A DNA stretch of 64,000 bases from Patiria miniata (taxonomy: Eukaryota; Echinodermata; Asteroidea; Valvatida; Asterinidae): NCBI RefSeq assembly GCF_015706575.1, contig NW_024037069.1, positions 40,135,315 to 40,199,314 on the forward strand, in the 5' to 3' direction. Position 1 is the first letter of the stretch, and every line of letters starts with the position of its first letter. The position numbers and the translations under genes were made by a program. This document shows, in pieces, positions 35,539 through 46,770 of this stretch. The notes below the pieces were generated by a model. That model ran no database searches. It was not told where the DNA came from and was given only the letters and a program-made list of their open reading frames with translations.

Positions 35539-35693
35539 CTTAAGGGCCCTGAAAATTTTTTGGATGCTAAATGCTCTGTGGTGCGATCTGAGGCGATTTC
35601 TGACCATGTTTTTTTGAGGAAAATATGTTGGTGTACTCATTGCCAGCCTTTATTGCGATGTCACATAAAAAAAAAAATTGGTCCCTTTTTTTA
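35445..35693. mobile_element. hAT-like MITE carrying the GGGCCCTTAAGCGGGCCC module
   Basis: The end GGGGCGGATCCAGAACAC, a G-run, GGGGCCCGCTTAAGGGCCC and TCTGTGGTGCGATCTGAGGC match the inverse of 49070-49300 and the tandem copies at 44080-44620. The right end is interrupted by the MITE fragment at 35694. Confidence 0.6.
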
Positions 35694-35850
35694 ATGATGT
35701 GCAGCAGCAGGATTCCAGTCAAACCAGTGAGTTTGGCGGTTTTGAGACATCATCTTCCATTGAAAAAAAAACTTGTTTATTTTGCCGACGCGCATGGCTA
35801 CAGCGACGCGCGCGCATACCAGAAACCGGAGACTTTTTTTTGGCCTCAAC
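35694..35850 (-). mobile_element. Truncated inverted copy of the 3175-3544 MITE
   Basis: TTGAGACATCATCTTCCATTG, GCCGACGCGCATGGCTAC and CATACCAGAAACCGGAGACT followed by TTTTGGCC match the inverse of 3175-3345. Only one terminal repeat is present. Confidence 0.75.
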
Positions 35851-36840
35851 GTCAGGGGACTATTATTATCATCGGGTGGGTTATAACGTTACTAACTACC
35901 CCGTGTGTGTAAATCGCTGTTTAAGCGAGTAGCAAGGACTGTGTTGTATTGTATAAATCGATTCTGTTATTGTATACCTCATTAGAGTCATTTTGTGCTT
36001 AGTGAAAGAACACTAGCCCGTTATTTAAGTCAGTGGTGCAGACGACCACTTTATAAACTAGGAACCCCGAGAAGTATAGGTGAGGTATACCCAAGTGAGG
36101 TTTACCTTAAGTGAATAACCCCGCTCAGCTGTGAATTATAATTGTGCAAAGTAATTATAAGGAAGTGCAGTTGACCCCTGTTGAACCAGACGATTATAAT
36201 TGTATAAGCTAAAGGGTACACTTGACCCAAGAGACGTACGAAGATTATAATTGTACATGCTAATGACAAGGGGGTGCAGTTGACCCCTCGGCTAACAGCG
36301 AGGTTTAATAGTGTTCATTATCACAGCGAGGTTTACTGGTGCGTATTCTGATAGCGAGGTTTACTAGTGTTCATTATCACAGCGAGGTTTACCTGGATTT
36401 ATCATTGAGGTTTATCATTGTACATGTATAAATTATTGAATGGTGACGCATTGACATTATATTTGGAGTGTGCTAAAGGAATAAACTAACTGATTAACGT
36501 CTTGGAATAACTGGTCACTGTGAAGCTTATGTAGTCCCGCTCTCTTTGAGATATATCTGAATAAGTTAGTCTCCTCTGTTGTCAATAAAGTCAGGTACTT
36601 GATCGCAGATCGGTGGTATATTTCCGCCCAACAAACAGCCCCTAGGCTTAGTCCGCCGTTCGTTAACTATATCCCCCTTGCGTCAGGGTAACCGCTCATC
36701 CTTGCGTATTGTTAATAAATATTTTTGTGGGTTAAGGCCAGGTCCAACTCCATTCTTCGATCAGGTCAGACAGTCGGGTCACCTAGATATTCCCGCCACA
36801 AAGGGTGTATAGCTCGTTTCGCCACAATACGTCTTTAATC
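35851..36840 (+). other. LTR-like segment with internal short repeats
   Basis: Non-coding. Two AATAAA signals (36584, 36714) lie near its right end. 36127-36290 repeats GATTATAATTGTA...GTTGACCC three times, and 36296-36420 repeats AGCGAGGTTTA four times or so. A terminal CCACAATACG is compatible with an LTR 3' end, but no partner LTR or internal region is visible. Unclassified. Confidence 0.3.
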
Positions 36841-38246
36841 TTAAAAAGTTTAAATAAATGTAAACTTGTGATACGAGAAAAATAAACATAATTTATATCT
36901 TTACTGGTCATTTATTCACCAAATACATTAAGTAAATTTGAATTACAGCATGACTTGTGGGCTTAAGGAGTCCTTTCATAATTCCTAAATAGAACTTTTA
37001 CGATATTAATACCTTAAAGCTTTCACATCTTTTGATTTAGCATTTTTGATACATAGAATGAATACATAATTTAATCTGATTGATAAGATTATTGACCTTT
37101 GTTAATAATCAAGTGTCTTCTGTTTACTTTCATCTCGATAGTTAGAAAATATCAGGTGACAATTTGATTTGGTTAAAGACATGTGGACATAATGCCTTGT
37201 CAGCTACCAAAACGGTTTAATTCAAGTAATTATTGTCGTGAGCTTTATTCATACTATTTAAGTTAACCTTTATAAAATTTGATCTTTTTTTCATTGCATA
37301 CTCATTGCAACTTAATTCATTAATTTTAATCGTTCTCATCTTTCACCTCTCTACTTTGCTACTTGATATAAATTTACACCTTAAGAACTCCCACCCCGGG
37401 TGATGCTGATTATAATAGCTTTTTGTGAGAGAACGGTGGGCGGCGGCGGCGGTGAACATTTGAATCTGCCAAGCAGACAATGGCTGCTGTCTTGTTGCTG
37501 GCACAACTATTACTGAAGCTTCACATGTCTCCCTGTACGTCTTTGTATTCCATTGTACTTATGATTTTCAATTTCATGTACATGTAATCACGTACTTAAT
37601 GGGTTCAGCTTTTTGTTTGTTTCCTGTGATTCTTTTGTAAGTGTGCAGCCCACAACTCCTGTTGGGTTGTGGCGCACTCAATTGAATGACCGGTCATCCA
37701 TACATTTCATTAAGAGTTACTTAATTTATTTATAATATCAAGAGTTTATAGTTTTGCCCTGCCTTCTACTTAGCTACACCGGAAAATAATAGGATTATTC
37801 TGATATCTTTCTCAGGGTACGACATGGTTTCATATTTACTGAAATATCACGTAGAAGTACCTTAAATGTGGTCAATGGACAAGGTTCAAAACGGTGTTAA
37901 ATTCCATAATTGGAAAAGTACATAAGCGATTTGAATGATTCTTACACTGAAAGAAAGCTTATTTATTGGACTTTCATATCCTAGATCTGGAAAGCGCTGC
38001 ATGCAGAAATTCTTCAAAAATTTTTTTTACTCATCCTGTATACGCAGGAATATTGTGCACGACAGCTGGCCAATACGCGGTCTGCATGCTTATCATAAGT
38101 CGACTTTGGTACCATTAATTTGACAACGCCCTTGCTAGTCGACCACTGCGTCATAACAAGATAATAATTGCAAGTCCGAAAAAATGAAAGAAAAATAGGC
38201 AAATAATAAAATAAATATTTATAACTCCCCCCCCCCCCCTCCCTAG
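36841..38246. other. Intergenic; copy of the 30015-30112 sequence
   Basis: 36890-36990 repeats TTTATTGGTCATTTAT-like, ACAGCATGACTTGTG and GGAGTCCTTTCATAATTC of 30015-30112. A single transposon end (ACTCATCCTGTA) is at about 38030, related to 8586. From about 38085 NLR 5' flank begins (TGGTACCATTAATTTG...CTTGCTAGTC). No gene. Confidence 0.5.
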
Positions 38247-38318
38247 ATTGACGAGATAATTACAACAGTGCCACGAAGTCGAATCAGCCAGCACGGAGCT
38301 ATGTAGAGGCTTTTAAAG
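38247..38318 (+). pseudogene. Orphan NLR 5' UTR exon
   Basis: ATTGACGAGATAATTACAAC to CTTTTAAAG|GTAAAAC matches the 72-nt 5' exon of genes A and C, with flanks on both sides (38085-38400). No Death or NACHT exon follows. It is a relic of a lost or truncated NLR cassette. Confidence 0.75.
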
Positions 38319-40654
38319 GTAAAACTTTACAATGAAATTACCTAGGAAAGGGACCAAGGAAAGAAATGCGTTTATTTATAATCATGTCTGTTTGGCTCTT
38401 GCAATTAAGGGGTTTGTCTTGAAGCTTTCCTTAGCAGAAACAACCTCTTTTTGACTCGTCGCGTGCGCCCACTCTGTCTCGTCGCGTGCGCCCTCTGTCT
38501 CGTCGCAGTTCTTGGTCCCGTCACTTTTTTATTTTAGTGAAAGTATGACAGACCCCCAATAATAATTGTCTTAATATGTGCAACTAATCCTAGCAGGGAA
38601 CTAATCTATTAATTTTGTCTCTCCCTCTTTTCTGTTCTCTTTTTGAGTCTTCCTCCCCCCCCCCTATATCTTGTTTCCATTTTTTTTTCTGAAGGAAAAG
38701 GGCGTGAGGCGTGTGCCCCCGCGCTCTTTCAAATCAGAATGATAGGATATACTTTCGTTAATCATTTACTTTCTTCCACTTAAACTTTCCTCAACTTTCT
38801 TTCTCAAATTGCAACTGCAGTACAGTGAAATTAGCTAGTTTGCGCATGCTGCTTTCCGAGTGGAATTGAATTTCATTCAAGAAAACATTTATTTCCACTC
38901 GGTGGAGGCATCATCCTAAAAAGCCGAAGCTTGAGGTAGATGTGGCCACTAATACAAGACAAAACAAGAATATTAACATTCATTCCTAAAATGTGTAGAA
39001 GTAATCACAGTAATTAAATATGTATCAGTTGATAAACAACACATGTCACAGGCCAATAATGGCTAAATTATGTCTATGCAAAACAAGGTTCAAGTCCGAG
39101 ATTCTCCTAGTCTTGATTCAAGTCGGTTCTGTCTGATTTTAATTCTTTTTTAGTGAATCTCAAGCAGAAGCAAGAGCCAATCGATTTTCGCGGCTGTCCG
39201 AAACTGTCGTCATAACATCACAGGTGACTTAGTCGTGTATCAGCTGTATGGCTTCAAGCGAAATTAACGGTCCAAGCGATGACATTTTCTAAGGAACTCC
39301 ATTTTGTGCAACTTTCTACTTCTCAGAAAATATATGATAATTATTTGATACCCCTTTTGGATAATTAAAAAAGTGCGGTTCTGTAAACATTTGGAAATGT
39401 CCACGATTTTCCGGATAACTGAAGGCACTGTCGCTGTGATGTCATTTCAGGAAGACACTGTTAAACAGAAAACTCCTAAACTTTAAATTGTGAACCCCAA
39501 AAATGATTGAAAACGTTATTTTTTTGAGAAAAGTTTGCTCATTGGCAGCTGTACTGATAACCATTGAAAACAAATTAATTCAAAACACATTTTTTGGTAG
39601 CAAAATATCCAAAAAAAAAGAGAAATATTTCGTGCTGAAATAGCTGTAACATTGATTTTTCTGCCTGAATTGACACCAGTGACTTTTGCTCATGAATATG
39701 GTAATTTGCATAAACATAAAAAATTGAACCACACATCCGTTGAAAGTGGGGAAAAAAATGAAAATCAGTTTAAATGGGATCGACACAAAGGTGCATTTTC
39801 CAGCTATCAACGATTGCATTCAATTTTAAACAAAAACATTGCATGGGCCCTGTATTGTTAAAAAAAAGTATAGAAAAAAATGGCGGTATCTACATGTATA
39901 TGGAACCAGTGGTTTAAAATTTTAACAACGGTGGTCCTATATTGATACCAAATGTTGTTAATTTAAAAACACAGTTTTAGTGCACAATTTGAAAGAATGG
40001 GTGATATATTGAAATAATCACCTACAACTGACTTAAATCGAGACTAACGGATGACATGTGATATTTGGAATTTGACCCTTTGTAAATGTTTGATAGACAT
40101 AAATGCCTACGTGCAAAAATCGGTTGACGCATCATATTGCTCATAGCGCCATATTGGATTTGCTTCCGTAATGGTAATGAAACAAAGTCTTCATGGCTGA
40201 TTTGTCTGGAGTAGATAACAGGAGATTGCATCGTGCTAAAATAATTAAATGTAGTGACGTGGGACCTAGAGGTAGAATCACTTTCTGTTACCATAATTTG
40301 ATCTTTTTTATTTTGAAATTGAAAGTGTAATAATGCTTGGAGTATCAAAAGCTTTAATCTCTGAAGGCGCGTTTCCCAATATTAGGCGTAGACCTACTGC
40401 ATGGGTCTATTTACTTAGTCTGGCTTCTCAAAGGAAGACTTTTAAAAATCTAATATCGAAAAAGCTTTCTTTCCTCCAATTTTGCTGGTCACAGAGGAGG
40501 CAGCTTATAGTCCTCTAAGTTGAACCAGGCTGACAGACTGACTGAATAACTGACTGACCGGTTGAATAACTGACTGACTCCCCGACTCTCAAACTGACTG
40601 GTGAATTAGACTTGTACAAAAGTTTAAAATAGGAGTACATGTATATGATAGTAT
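38319..40654. other. Scrambled NLR-flank fragments and repeats
   Basis: 38458-38510 has a short tandem repeat of CTCGTCGCGTGCGCCC. 39070-39260 matches 690-890 of cassette A directly, and 39400-39480 matches 920-990 inverted. 39940-40290 is the second copy of the 29401 repeat. 40530-40600 is CTGA-rich. No gene. Confidence 0.5.
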
Positions 40655-40818
40655 ACAAATATCGAATGCTTCGAGTGGTGTAGTAAAACTAGCCTCCCGA
40701 GGTGATCAATGGACATTCTATTTTTCCGAAAGCGAAGCCGAGGGAAAATAGAATGGTCCATGGATCACCGAGGGAGGCTAGTTTTACTTCACCACGCGGT
40801 AAAGCATTCAATATTTGT
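40655..40818. repeat. 164-bp hairpin palindrome, copy 1
   Basis: Ends ACAAATAT and ATATTTGT. The tip GCGAAGC lies at 40732-40738. CGAG at 40698-40701 faces CGAG at 40769-40772. The outer CGAG at 40672 faces CGCGG. Arms include AGTAAAACTAGCCTCC and its inverse, with a few mismatches. Confidence 0.9.
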
Positions 40819-41194
40819 TTTATAACACTTCACCCACAGATTCTGCTCGATTGTAATATTTTAAATTATTTAAATCTGAGCACAGATGAAATAAACTTCA
40901 ATTTCAATACAAAATTGGTGGAAAATGTTTTTCTCTCTTAAAAACTTACCCTTCACGAAATTTTTGAACCCAAGTCTGCGGCGCGCTCTCTTTGGAACAA
41001 TACACGCTACGCACAACGCGCACACCAGCATGCATTTGCACACAAATGGAAATAGTATTTTGGTTGCTAATGGTATAGTACTTTTGGCCGTGCACAGAAA
41101 GATAGCAAAATTAGAAAGTAGCATGTGACTCGCTCTTGGCCAATCAAGACACGGAATCTGTGGGTGAGGTGTTATAATATCGTATGGATAGTAT

Positions 41195-41358
41195 ACAAAT
41201 ATTGAGTGGCTCAGCGTGGAATGGGAGGAATATTATCGCAAGGTAAAATCTGGACTTTTCCATTTCACGAGGCGAAGCCGAGTGAAATGGAAAAGTCCAG
41301 ATTTTACCGAGCGATAATATTCCTCCCATTTCACAATTTAAAGCCACTCAATATTTGT
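41195..41358. repeat. 164-bp hairpin palindrome, copy 2 (different arms)
   Basis: Same ends, same length and same tip (GAGGCGAAGCCGAG at 41269-41282) as copy 1. The arms are unrelated: ATGGGAGGAATATTATCG... and GTAAAATCTGGACTTTTCC with their inverses, nearly perfect. The mid-arm interruption is CAAG facing CGAG. Confidence 0.9.
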
Positions 41359-41596
41359 TTTATATAACTGACATATAGATCCTTGTCATTTGATATATTT
41401 GAACTTTTTTCTTCAATACAAAACTGGAAGAAAATGTATTTCTCTCTTCCAAACCACCCTTTCACGAAAATGTTTGAACCCAACGCTGTAGCGCTGGCTC
41501 TTTGGAACAATACGCGCTACGCGCAACGCTGAACGCGCACACCAGCATGCATTTGCACACGAATACCGCGTCATGATCCTAACTGTTGAATAGTAT

Positions 41597-42168
41597 ACAA
41601 ATATTGAATGCTTCGAGTGGTGTAGTAAAACTAGCCTCCCGAGGTGATCCATGGACCAATCTATTTTCCCGAGGCGAAGCCGAGGGAAAATAGAATGGTC
41701 CATGGATCACCGAGGGAGGCTAGTTTTACTTCACCACGAGATAAAGCATTCAATATTTGTTTTATAACACATCACCCACAGCTTCTGCTTGATTTTAATA
41801 TTTTACATTATTTAAATCTGAACACAGTTGAAATAAACTTCAATTTCAATACAAAATTGGTGACAATGTATTTCTCTCTTTAAAACTAACCCTTCACGAA
41901 ATGTTTGAACCCAAGTCTGCGGCGCGCTCTCTTTGGAATAATACGCGCTACGCACATACGCACAACGCGCAACGCGCACACCAGCATGCATTTGCACACA
42001 AATACCACGCCGTGGAAATAGTACTTTGGTTGCTAATGGTATAGTACTTTGGTTGCTATGCGCATAGTACTTTTGGCCGTGCACAGAAAGATAGCAAAAT
42101 TAGAAAGTAACATGTGACTCGCTCTCGGCCAATCAAGACACAGAATCTGTGGGTGAGGTGTTATAATA
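41597..42168. repeat. Left arm of a 1.26-kb inverted repeat, with palindrome copy 3
   Basis: 41597-41760 is a 164-bp palindrome (tip at 41674-41680). About 400 bases of family sequence follow, with ATTCTG, AAATAAACTTCAATTTC, AACGCGCACACCAGC, TAGTACTTT and GGCCAATCAAGACACAG. The whole arm is inverted at 42298-42860. Confidence 0.88.
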
Positions 42169-42297
42169 TTTCCCATTCCCCATGGGCGGATAGTACTTTT
42201 TGAGCTGCGGCATGAATAGGAGCAATAACGAATGCCACGTGATGTGAGCTCCACCAATCAAATGAAAAGGATCTGTATGTCGGTTATATAAAAGAGT

Positions 42298-42860
42298 TTA
42301 TAACACCTCACCCACATATTCTGTGTCTTGATTGGCTGAGAGCGAGTCACATGTTACTTTCTAATATTGCTATCTTTCTGTGCACGGCCAAAAGTACTAT
42401 GCGCATAGCAACCAAAGTACTATACCATTAGCAACCAAAGTACTATTTCCACCTCGCGGTATTTGTGTGCAAATGCATGGTGGTGTGCGCGTTGCGCGTT
42501 GTGCGTAGCGCGTATTATTCCAAAGAGAGCGCGCTGCAGACTTCGGTTCAAACATTTCGTGAAGGGTTAGTTTTTAAGAGAGAAAAACATTTTCAACCAA
42601 TTTTGTATTGAAATTGAAGTTTATTTCAACTGTGTTCAGATTTAAATAATGTAAAATACTAAAATCAAGCAGAATCTGTGGGAGAAGTGTTATAAAACAA
42701 ATATTGAATGCTTTATCTCGTGGTGAAATAAAACTAGCCTCCCTCGGTGATCCATGGACCATTCTATTTTCCCTCGGCTTCGCCTCGGGAAAATAGAATG
42801 GTCCATGGATCACCTCGGGAGGCTAGTTTTACTACACCACTCGAAGCATTCAATATTTGT
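42298..42860. repeat. Right arm of the inverted repeat, with palindrome copy 4
   Basis: Inverse of 41597-42168. Palindrome copy 4 is 42697-42860, tip GCTTCGC at 42777-42783. The spacer 42169-42297 is unique and contains a TATATAAAAG-like sequence at its right side. Confidence 0.88.
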
Positions 42861-43785
42861 ATAATAGTAACGTCAATGAATGGGCAATACATGTACATCC
42901 GGCCCATGTACAGGCAGCATGCAAATATCAACATGAAAAGATTGACCAATGAATAGCTCTTCTGAATCGAATGAATATAACTTTGTGCTCTGTTGAACTA
43001 GCTTCACTCAGTAAAGACCTTTCCACACTACTGTCTTGTCTACTCATGTTAAAATTGCCGGACTGTCGATTTTGGATTTTCTACCCGGGTAAAGCCTGTT
43101 AATCGAGATACTGAAAAGGTGCGACTTTACTCGTTTAGAGTGCGGAACGCTTGAAGAAGGCATATTTGGTTCTTCCTTAATGTGAAACGGATTCATGATA
43201 TTTCCATATCGGACCCGCATTGATCCACCGTACGGGTATTTTTGTGTGAAATACCCTCATGTTTGCCTTTTTTTGTCTGGTTTGTAACCCCCCAAAAATT
43301 CCTTTCCTGATCTTAAACCAATATTTTACATCACCCCGACGCAAATTCCATCTTGTGAATAATTCCTGATCTCATTAAGATATTGATCATCCGCCATTCG
43401 TTTCACCTATTAATTCAGCGGTACAAATGAAGGGAGTCAGCTTTAAACTGAGATGTTGAGTTTCTAAAAAAATTATCATTGATCTAAATCTGAATAGTCG
43501 CGAATGATCCACATGATGACCACTGAGAAACGACCTTTCGACCGGCGACCGCGGTCCAGTAAGCTGACAACCGGCATGACATAGCGCACAATGATAATCT
43601 AAAATGCGTATTAACACCCACTGCACTGCTCGCTCACACCACGGAACACGTATTATAGACAGGTGGTCCGTGGGTCACACAGTTTCAGTCAGCGATATCC
43701 CGCGAATCGGCCACGCACAAACTTTTTCCTCCATTCATATAAGCTAAATAATAATAATAGACCAATTAAAATTCCTTGAAATCAA
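42861..43785. other. Intergenic, no gene seen
   Basis: Moderately AT-rich, without a recognisable ORF or element. Confidence 0.45.
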
Positions 43786-44790
43786 TGGCGTAGCCACGGG
43801 GGGGGGGGGCCGTGGGGGGAGATAACCCCCCCCCCCCCTGAAACCTTGTCCCCCCCCCCCCCCCAGTCGTCCCCCCCCCCCAACTGAGATTTTGAGTTTC
43901 TAAAAAAATTATCATTGATCTACATGACGCCAGGGCGTCAATCCTGGGGGACAGGGGGACTGGTCCCCCCCCCCCCCCCCACTTTTTGAAGGGTGGGGGA
44001 CACAATATCAAATGTCCCCCCCCCCAGATTTTTTAACTCGTGTCTCATTTAAAGGGCCCTATTATATACTACAATGTATCTTTTGCTTAGAAAATATTGG
44101 TTAAAGTTGTCAGAAATTGCGTCAGATAGCACTACAAAGCATTTAGAATCCAACATACTTTTTTTGGGCCCTTAAGCGGGCCCCAAACCCCACGACTATA
44201 GCTCAGAATTCTGGTAGCTCATTCAATGACTTCACCCTCGAAAACAATGCTCAAAACATTTTGTTATGCCTTTAGCTGAGAAAACCTCGAAAATTATGTT
44301 TAATTTATTATCTTTTGTGCTAAGATAATTATTGGTTAAAGTGGTAAGAAATTGCCTCAGATCATACCACAGAGCATCGAGAATCCAATTTTTTTCGGGG
44401 CCCTTAAGCGGGCCCCGAACCCCACGCTTATAGCTCAGAATACCGATAGCTGATTCAATGACTCCAACCTCGAAAATGATGTTCAAATAATTATCTTTTG
44501 CTAAGAAAATATTAGTTAAGGCATGGAGGAAAGTGGTGAGAAATTGCTTCAGATCACACCACAGAACATCTAGAATCCAATTTTTTCGGGGCCCTTAAGC
44601 AGGCCCCGAACCCCCACGCCGTAAGGGCTTCGCGCTTCGCGCTCGCATCAGTTCTGATCAAGGTATATCCCCCCCCCCCCACTTTTGAGAAGCGATTGAC
44701 GCCCCTACATAACGCCCCCCCCCCATGAAATGTTCCAGCCCCCACCCCCCACCCCCCACTGAAAAATTCCTGGCTTCGCCACTGCCTGTT
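43786..44790. mobile_element. Composite hAT-like repeat with internal tandem units
   Basis: The left end AATGGCGTAGCCACGGGG and the right CCTGGCTTCGCCACTGCC are inverted. Long C-runs lie inside. Three copies of GGGCCCTTAAGCGGGCCCC-type sequence at about 44167, 44398 and 44589 belong to irregular repeats of about 190-230 bp, each with CAGATC.(A/C)CACCACAGA.CAT. Nested insertions are likely. No transposase. Confidence 0.6.
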
Positions 44791-45440
44791 CCGTTCAATT
44801 ACAACAAATTATCACCAAAATTTATTTAAGCGAACATTTGAATGCAGTTTTGAGATCATCGTTCAATTGCCTGAAGACCGCATTCAGTTAAGATTTTTGA
44901 GTACGCAGTCGGGAACATACGGTAATCACTTTAAAACTACGCCTATTCAGATTGAAATCCCCGGAGCGAAGATCATTCACTTTGCCCAAGCCTTGAGCAA
45001 AATGAAAGTGGTTAAAATGAATTCATTAAATAAGCAAACATTTTCGACATTTTGGTAATGGAATTCAAAGACGTTTAGCCATCTATTCCCTTATTTTTTA
45101 TTTTGAAAGTAAACGACGTTTTAAATTCAAAGTTTCAAAAAATGATGAATGGAAGCAGCAGCATGATTAAAATCGCATAAATGCGTAATTTAACAAACCA
45201 ATTCGAATGTATCTCTGGTGAATCTGAGTGGGAAAACTCCTATATTATTATTTTACATTTTGTCTATCAGTGTAAGGCATAAAAGTTGATTTCTTGTGAT
45301 GAGCAAGAACTTTGAATTTTTGTAATTTAACAAATCTGAAACACTGAATTTGTGCACTGTCCGTGCAAATACTAGTCTATGTAAAAGCCGTATGAGAGCA
45401 GATTCGCTGATTAATTAGGCAAGGCCCCGCCTCTTGACTT
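44791..45440. other. Intergenic, no gene supported
   Basis: A 63-codon ORF at 44867 has no family resemblance. Otherwise AT-rich. Confidence 0.4.
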
Positions 45441-45850
45441 CCTAGATTTTGACCAATCAGCAGGCGCTTTCTATAGGTCTATCGGGTCTTCGGTCATTCA
45501 CCCGTTGCGCGTCAAAGACATGGATTTTTTTTAAAATGTCACGGCGCGCGGCGCTCGGTCTCATGTTTCGCGAATGCGCTCCCGGCTGTTGTTGTATTAC
45601 AAAACGCTGCATTCGAATTGGCCAATCACGGTGCCCGGCGCTCGGTATCATGTTACGCGAATGCGCTCCCGGCTGTTGTTGTATTACAGAACGCTGCTTT
45701 CGACCAATTGACCAATCACAGCGTTAGTCCTGCTTTTGGGATGAAATGACATCACGATTTAGTAAAGTCGACTCCGATTGGCTGGCGTGCAGCTTGCATA
45801 AATCTGCATGCTTTGACATATCAGACGTTAGACAGGAGATAAGATGGCTC
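45441..45850 (+). promoter_or_regulatory. CCAAT-box cluster with 87-bp tandem duplication
   Basis: CCAATCA boxes lie at about 45456, 45621 and 45711, with an inverted one (GATTGGC) at about 45775. TGACATCA is at 45748 and CATAAATC at about 45797. 45549-45640 is duplicated at 45636-45720 (period 87 bases, CTCCCGGCTGTTGTTGTATT in both). It lies directly upstream of cassette C. Promoter-like by composition only. Confidence 0.35.
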
Positions 45851-45895
45851 CGTGGTTAACGGGTGATACTCAGACTATGCAAATGCCACCGGTAA

Positions 45896-46698
45896 CTGCC
45901 CTTCGAGTGCCCGTGAGATGTAGTCGAACCTTGTACTTTCTGGAAACGTCTCGTCAGCCGAGCTTTGTTTGGTTTAAAGGGGCATTACAATGTAATCGTT
46001 TTTAATGCAGTTCTTAAAAAGTTGTGTCCCATTAAACCTTATATTTTTAATGCTAATGAACATTTGCATATTCAGAAGAAAACCTGTGATGTCCGGGCAA
46101 AAACCTCAATGTTACAGCTATTTTAGCACAAATAGTTGCTAGAATTTTGGATATTTTGCTGGGACGGTCATTCATTTTCTTTTCTTTGGTGATTCGTTGT
46201 TGTGTCATCAGTAACATGGCAGTGAACCAATGAGCGACCCCTTTTTCACAAATGTTTTCAATGAGCAAATTCTTCCTGAATTAACATCACAGCAACAGCG
46301 CCCTGCCCTCAGTTGTCCGGAAAAGAATGGACAATTTAAAATGTTTAAAGAGGTGCACTTTTCAATAAAATTTACCAAAAATTGATGTCAAATAGTTGTC
46401 ATACATTTAAGAGGAGTTGCACAAAATGTGTTCCTAAGAAAAGATCTTTTAAAGAGTGCACGGGTCGTATGGGGAGGTGTGAGGGTCAGGTAAACACATA
46501 GCATGGCAACTACTACGCACGCACGCCACCTGCAGCCATTGAGATAAACGGTTTGATCGTGTGATTTACTCGACTTTGGAACCATTTATTTGCCAACGCC
46601 TTTGCTAGTCACTTCGTAGGACTCAGAACAAGAAAATAACTGCAAGTCCGAAAAAAATGTTAGAAAAATAGTTAATATTAGAACCTTTCTTTTTCTAG
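45896..46698 (+). other. 5' flank of NLR gene C
   Basis: Matches about 540-620 and 920-1343 of cassette A, nearly base for base from 46290 on. Non-coding. Confidence 0.65.
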
Positions 46699-46770
46699 AT
46701 TAACGAGATAAGTACAATCGTGCCACGTAGTCAAACCACCCTGGACGGAGCGACGTAGAGGTTTTTAAAG
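46699..46770 (+). other. Predicted 5' UTR exon of NLR gene C (72 nt)
   Basis: TTTTTCTAG|ATTAACGAG to TTTTTAAAG|GTAAG, almost identical to 1344-1415. The next acceptor, GATACAG|GTGTTTC at 47227, leads through a G-rich run (47474-47495) to the ATG. Confidence 0.55.

Noticed and set aside
35851..36840. Complete LTR retrotransposon
   Set aside because: No second LTR, primer site or coding region was found; left as an LTR-like segment only.
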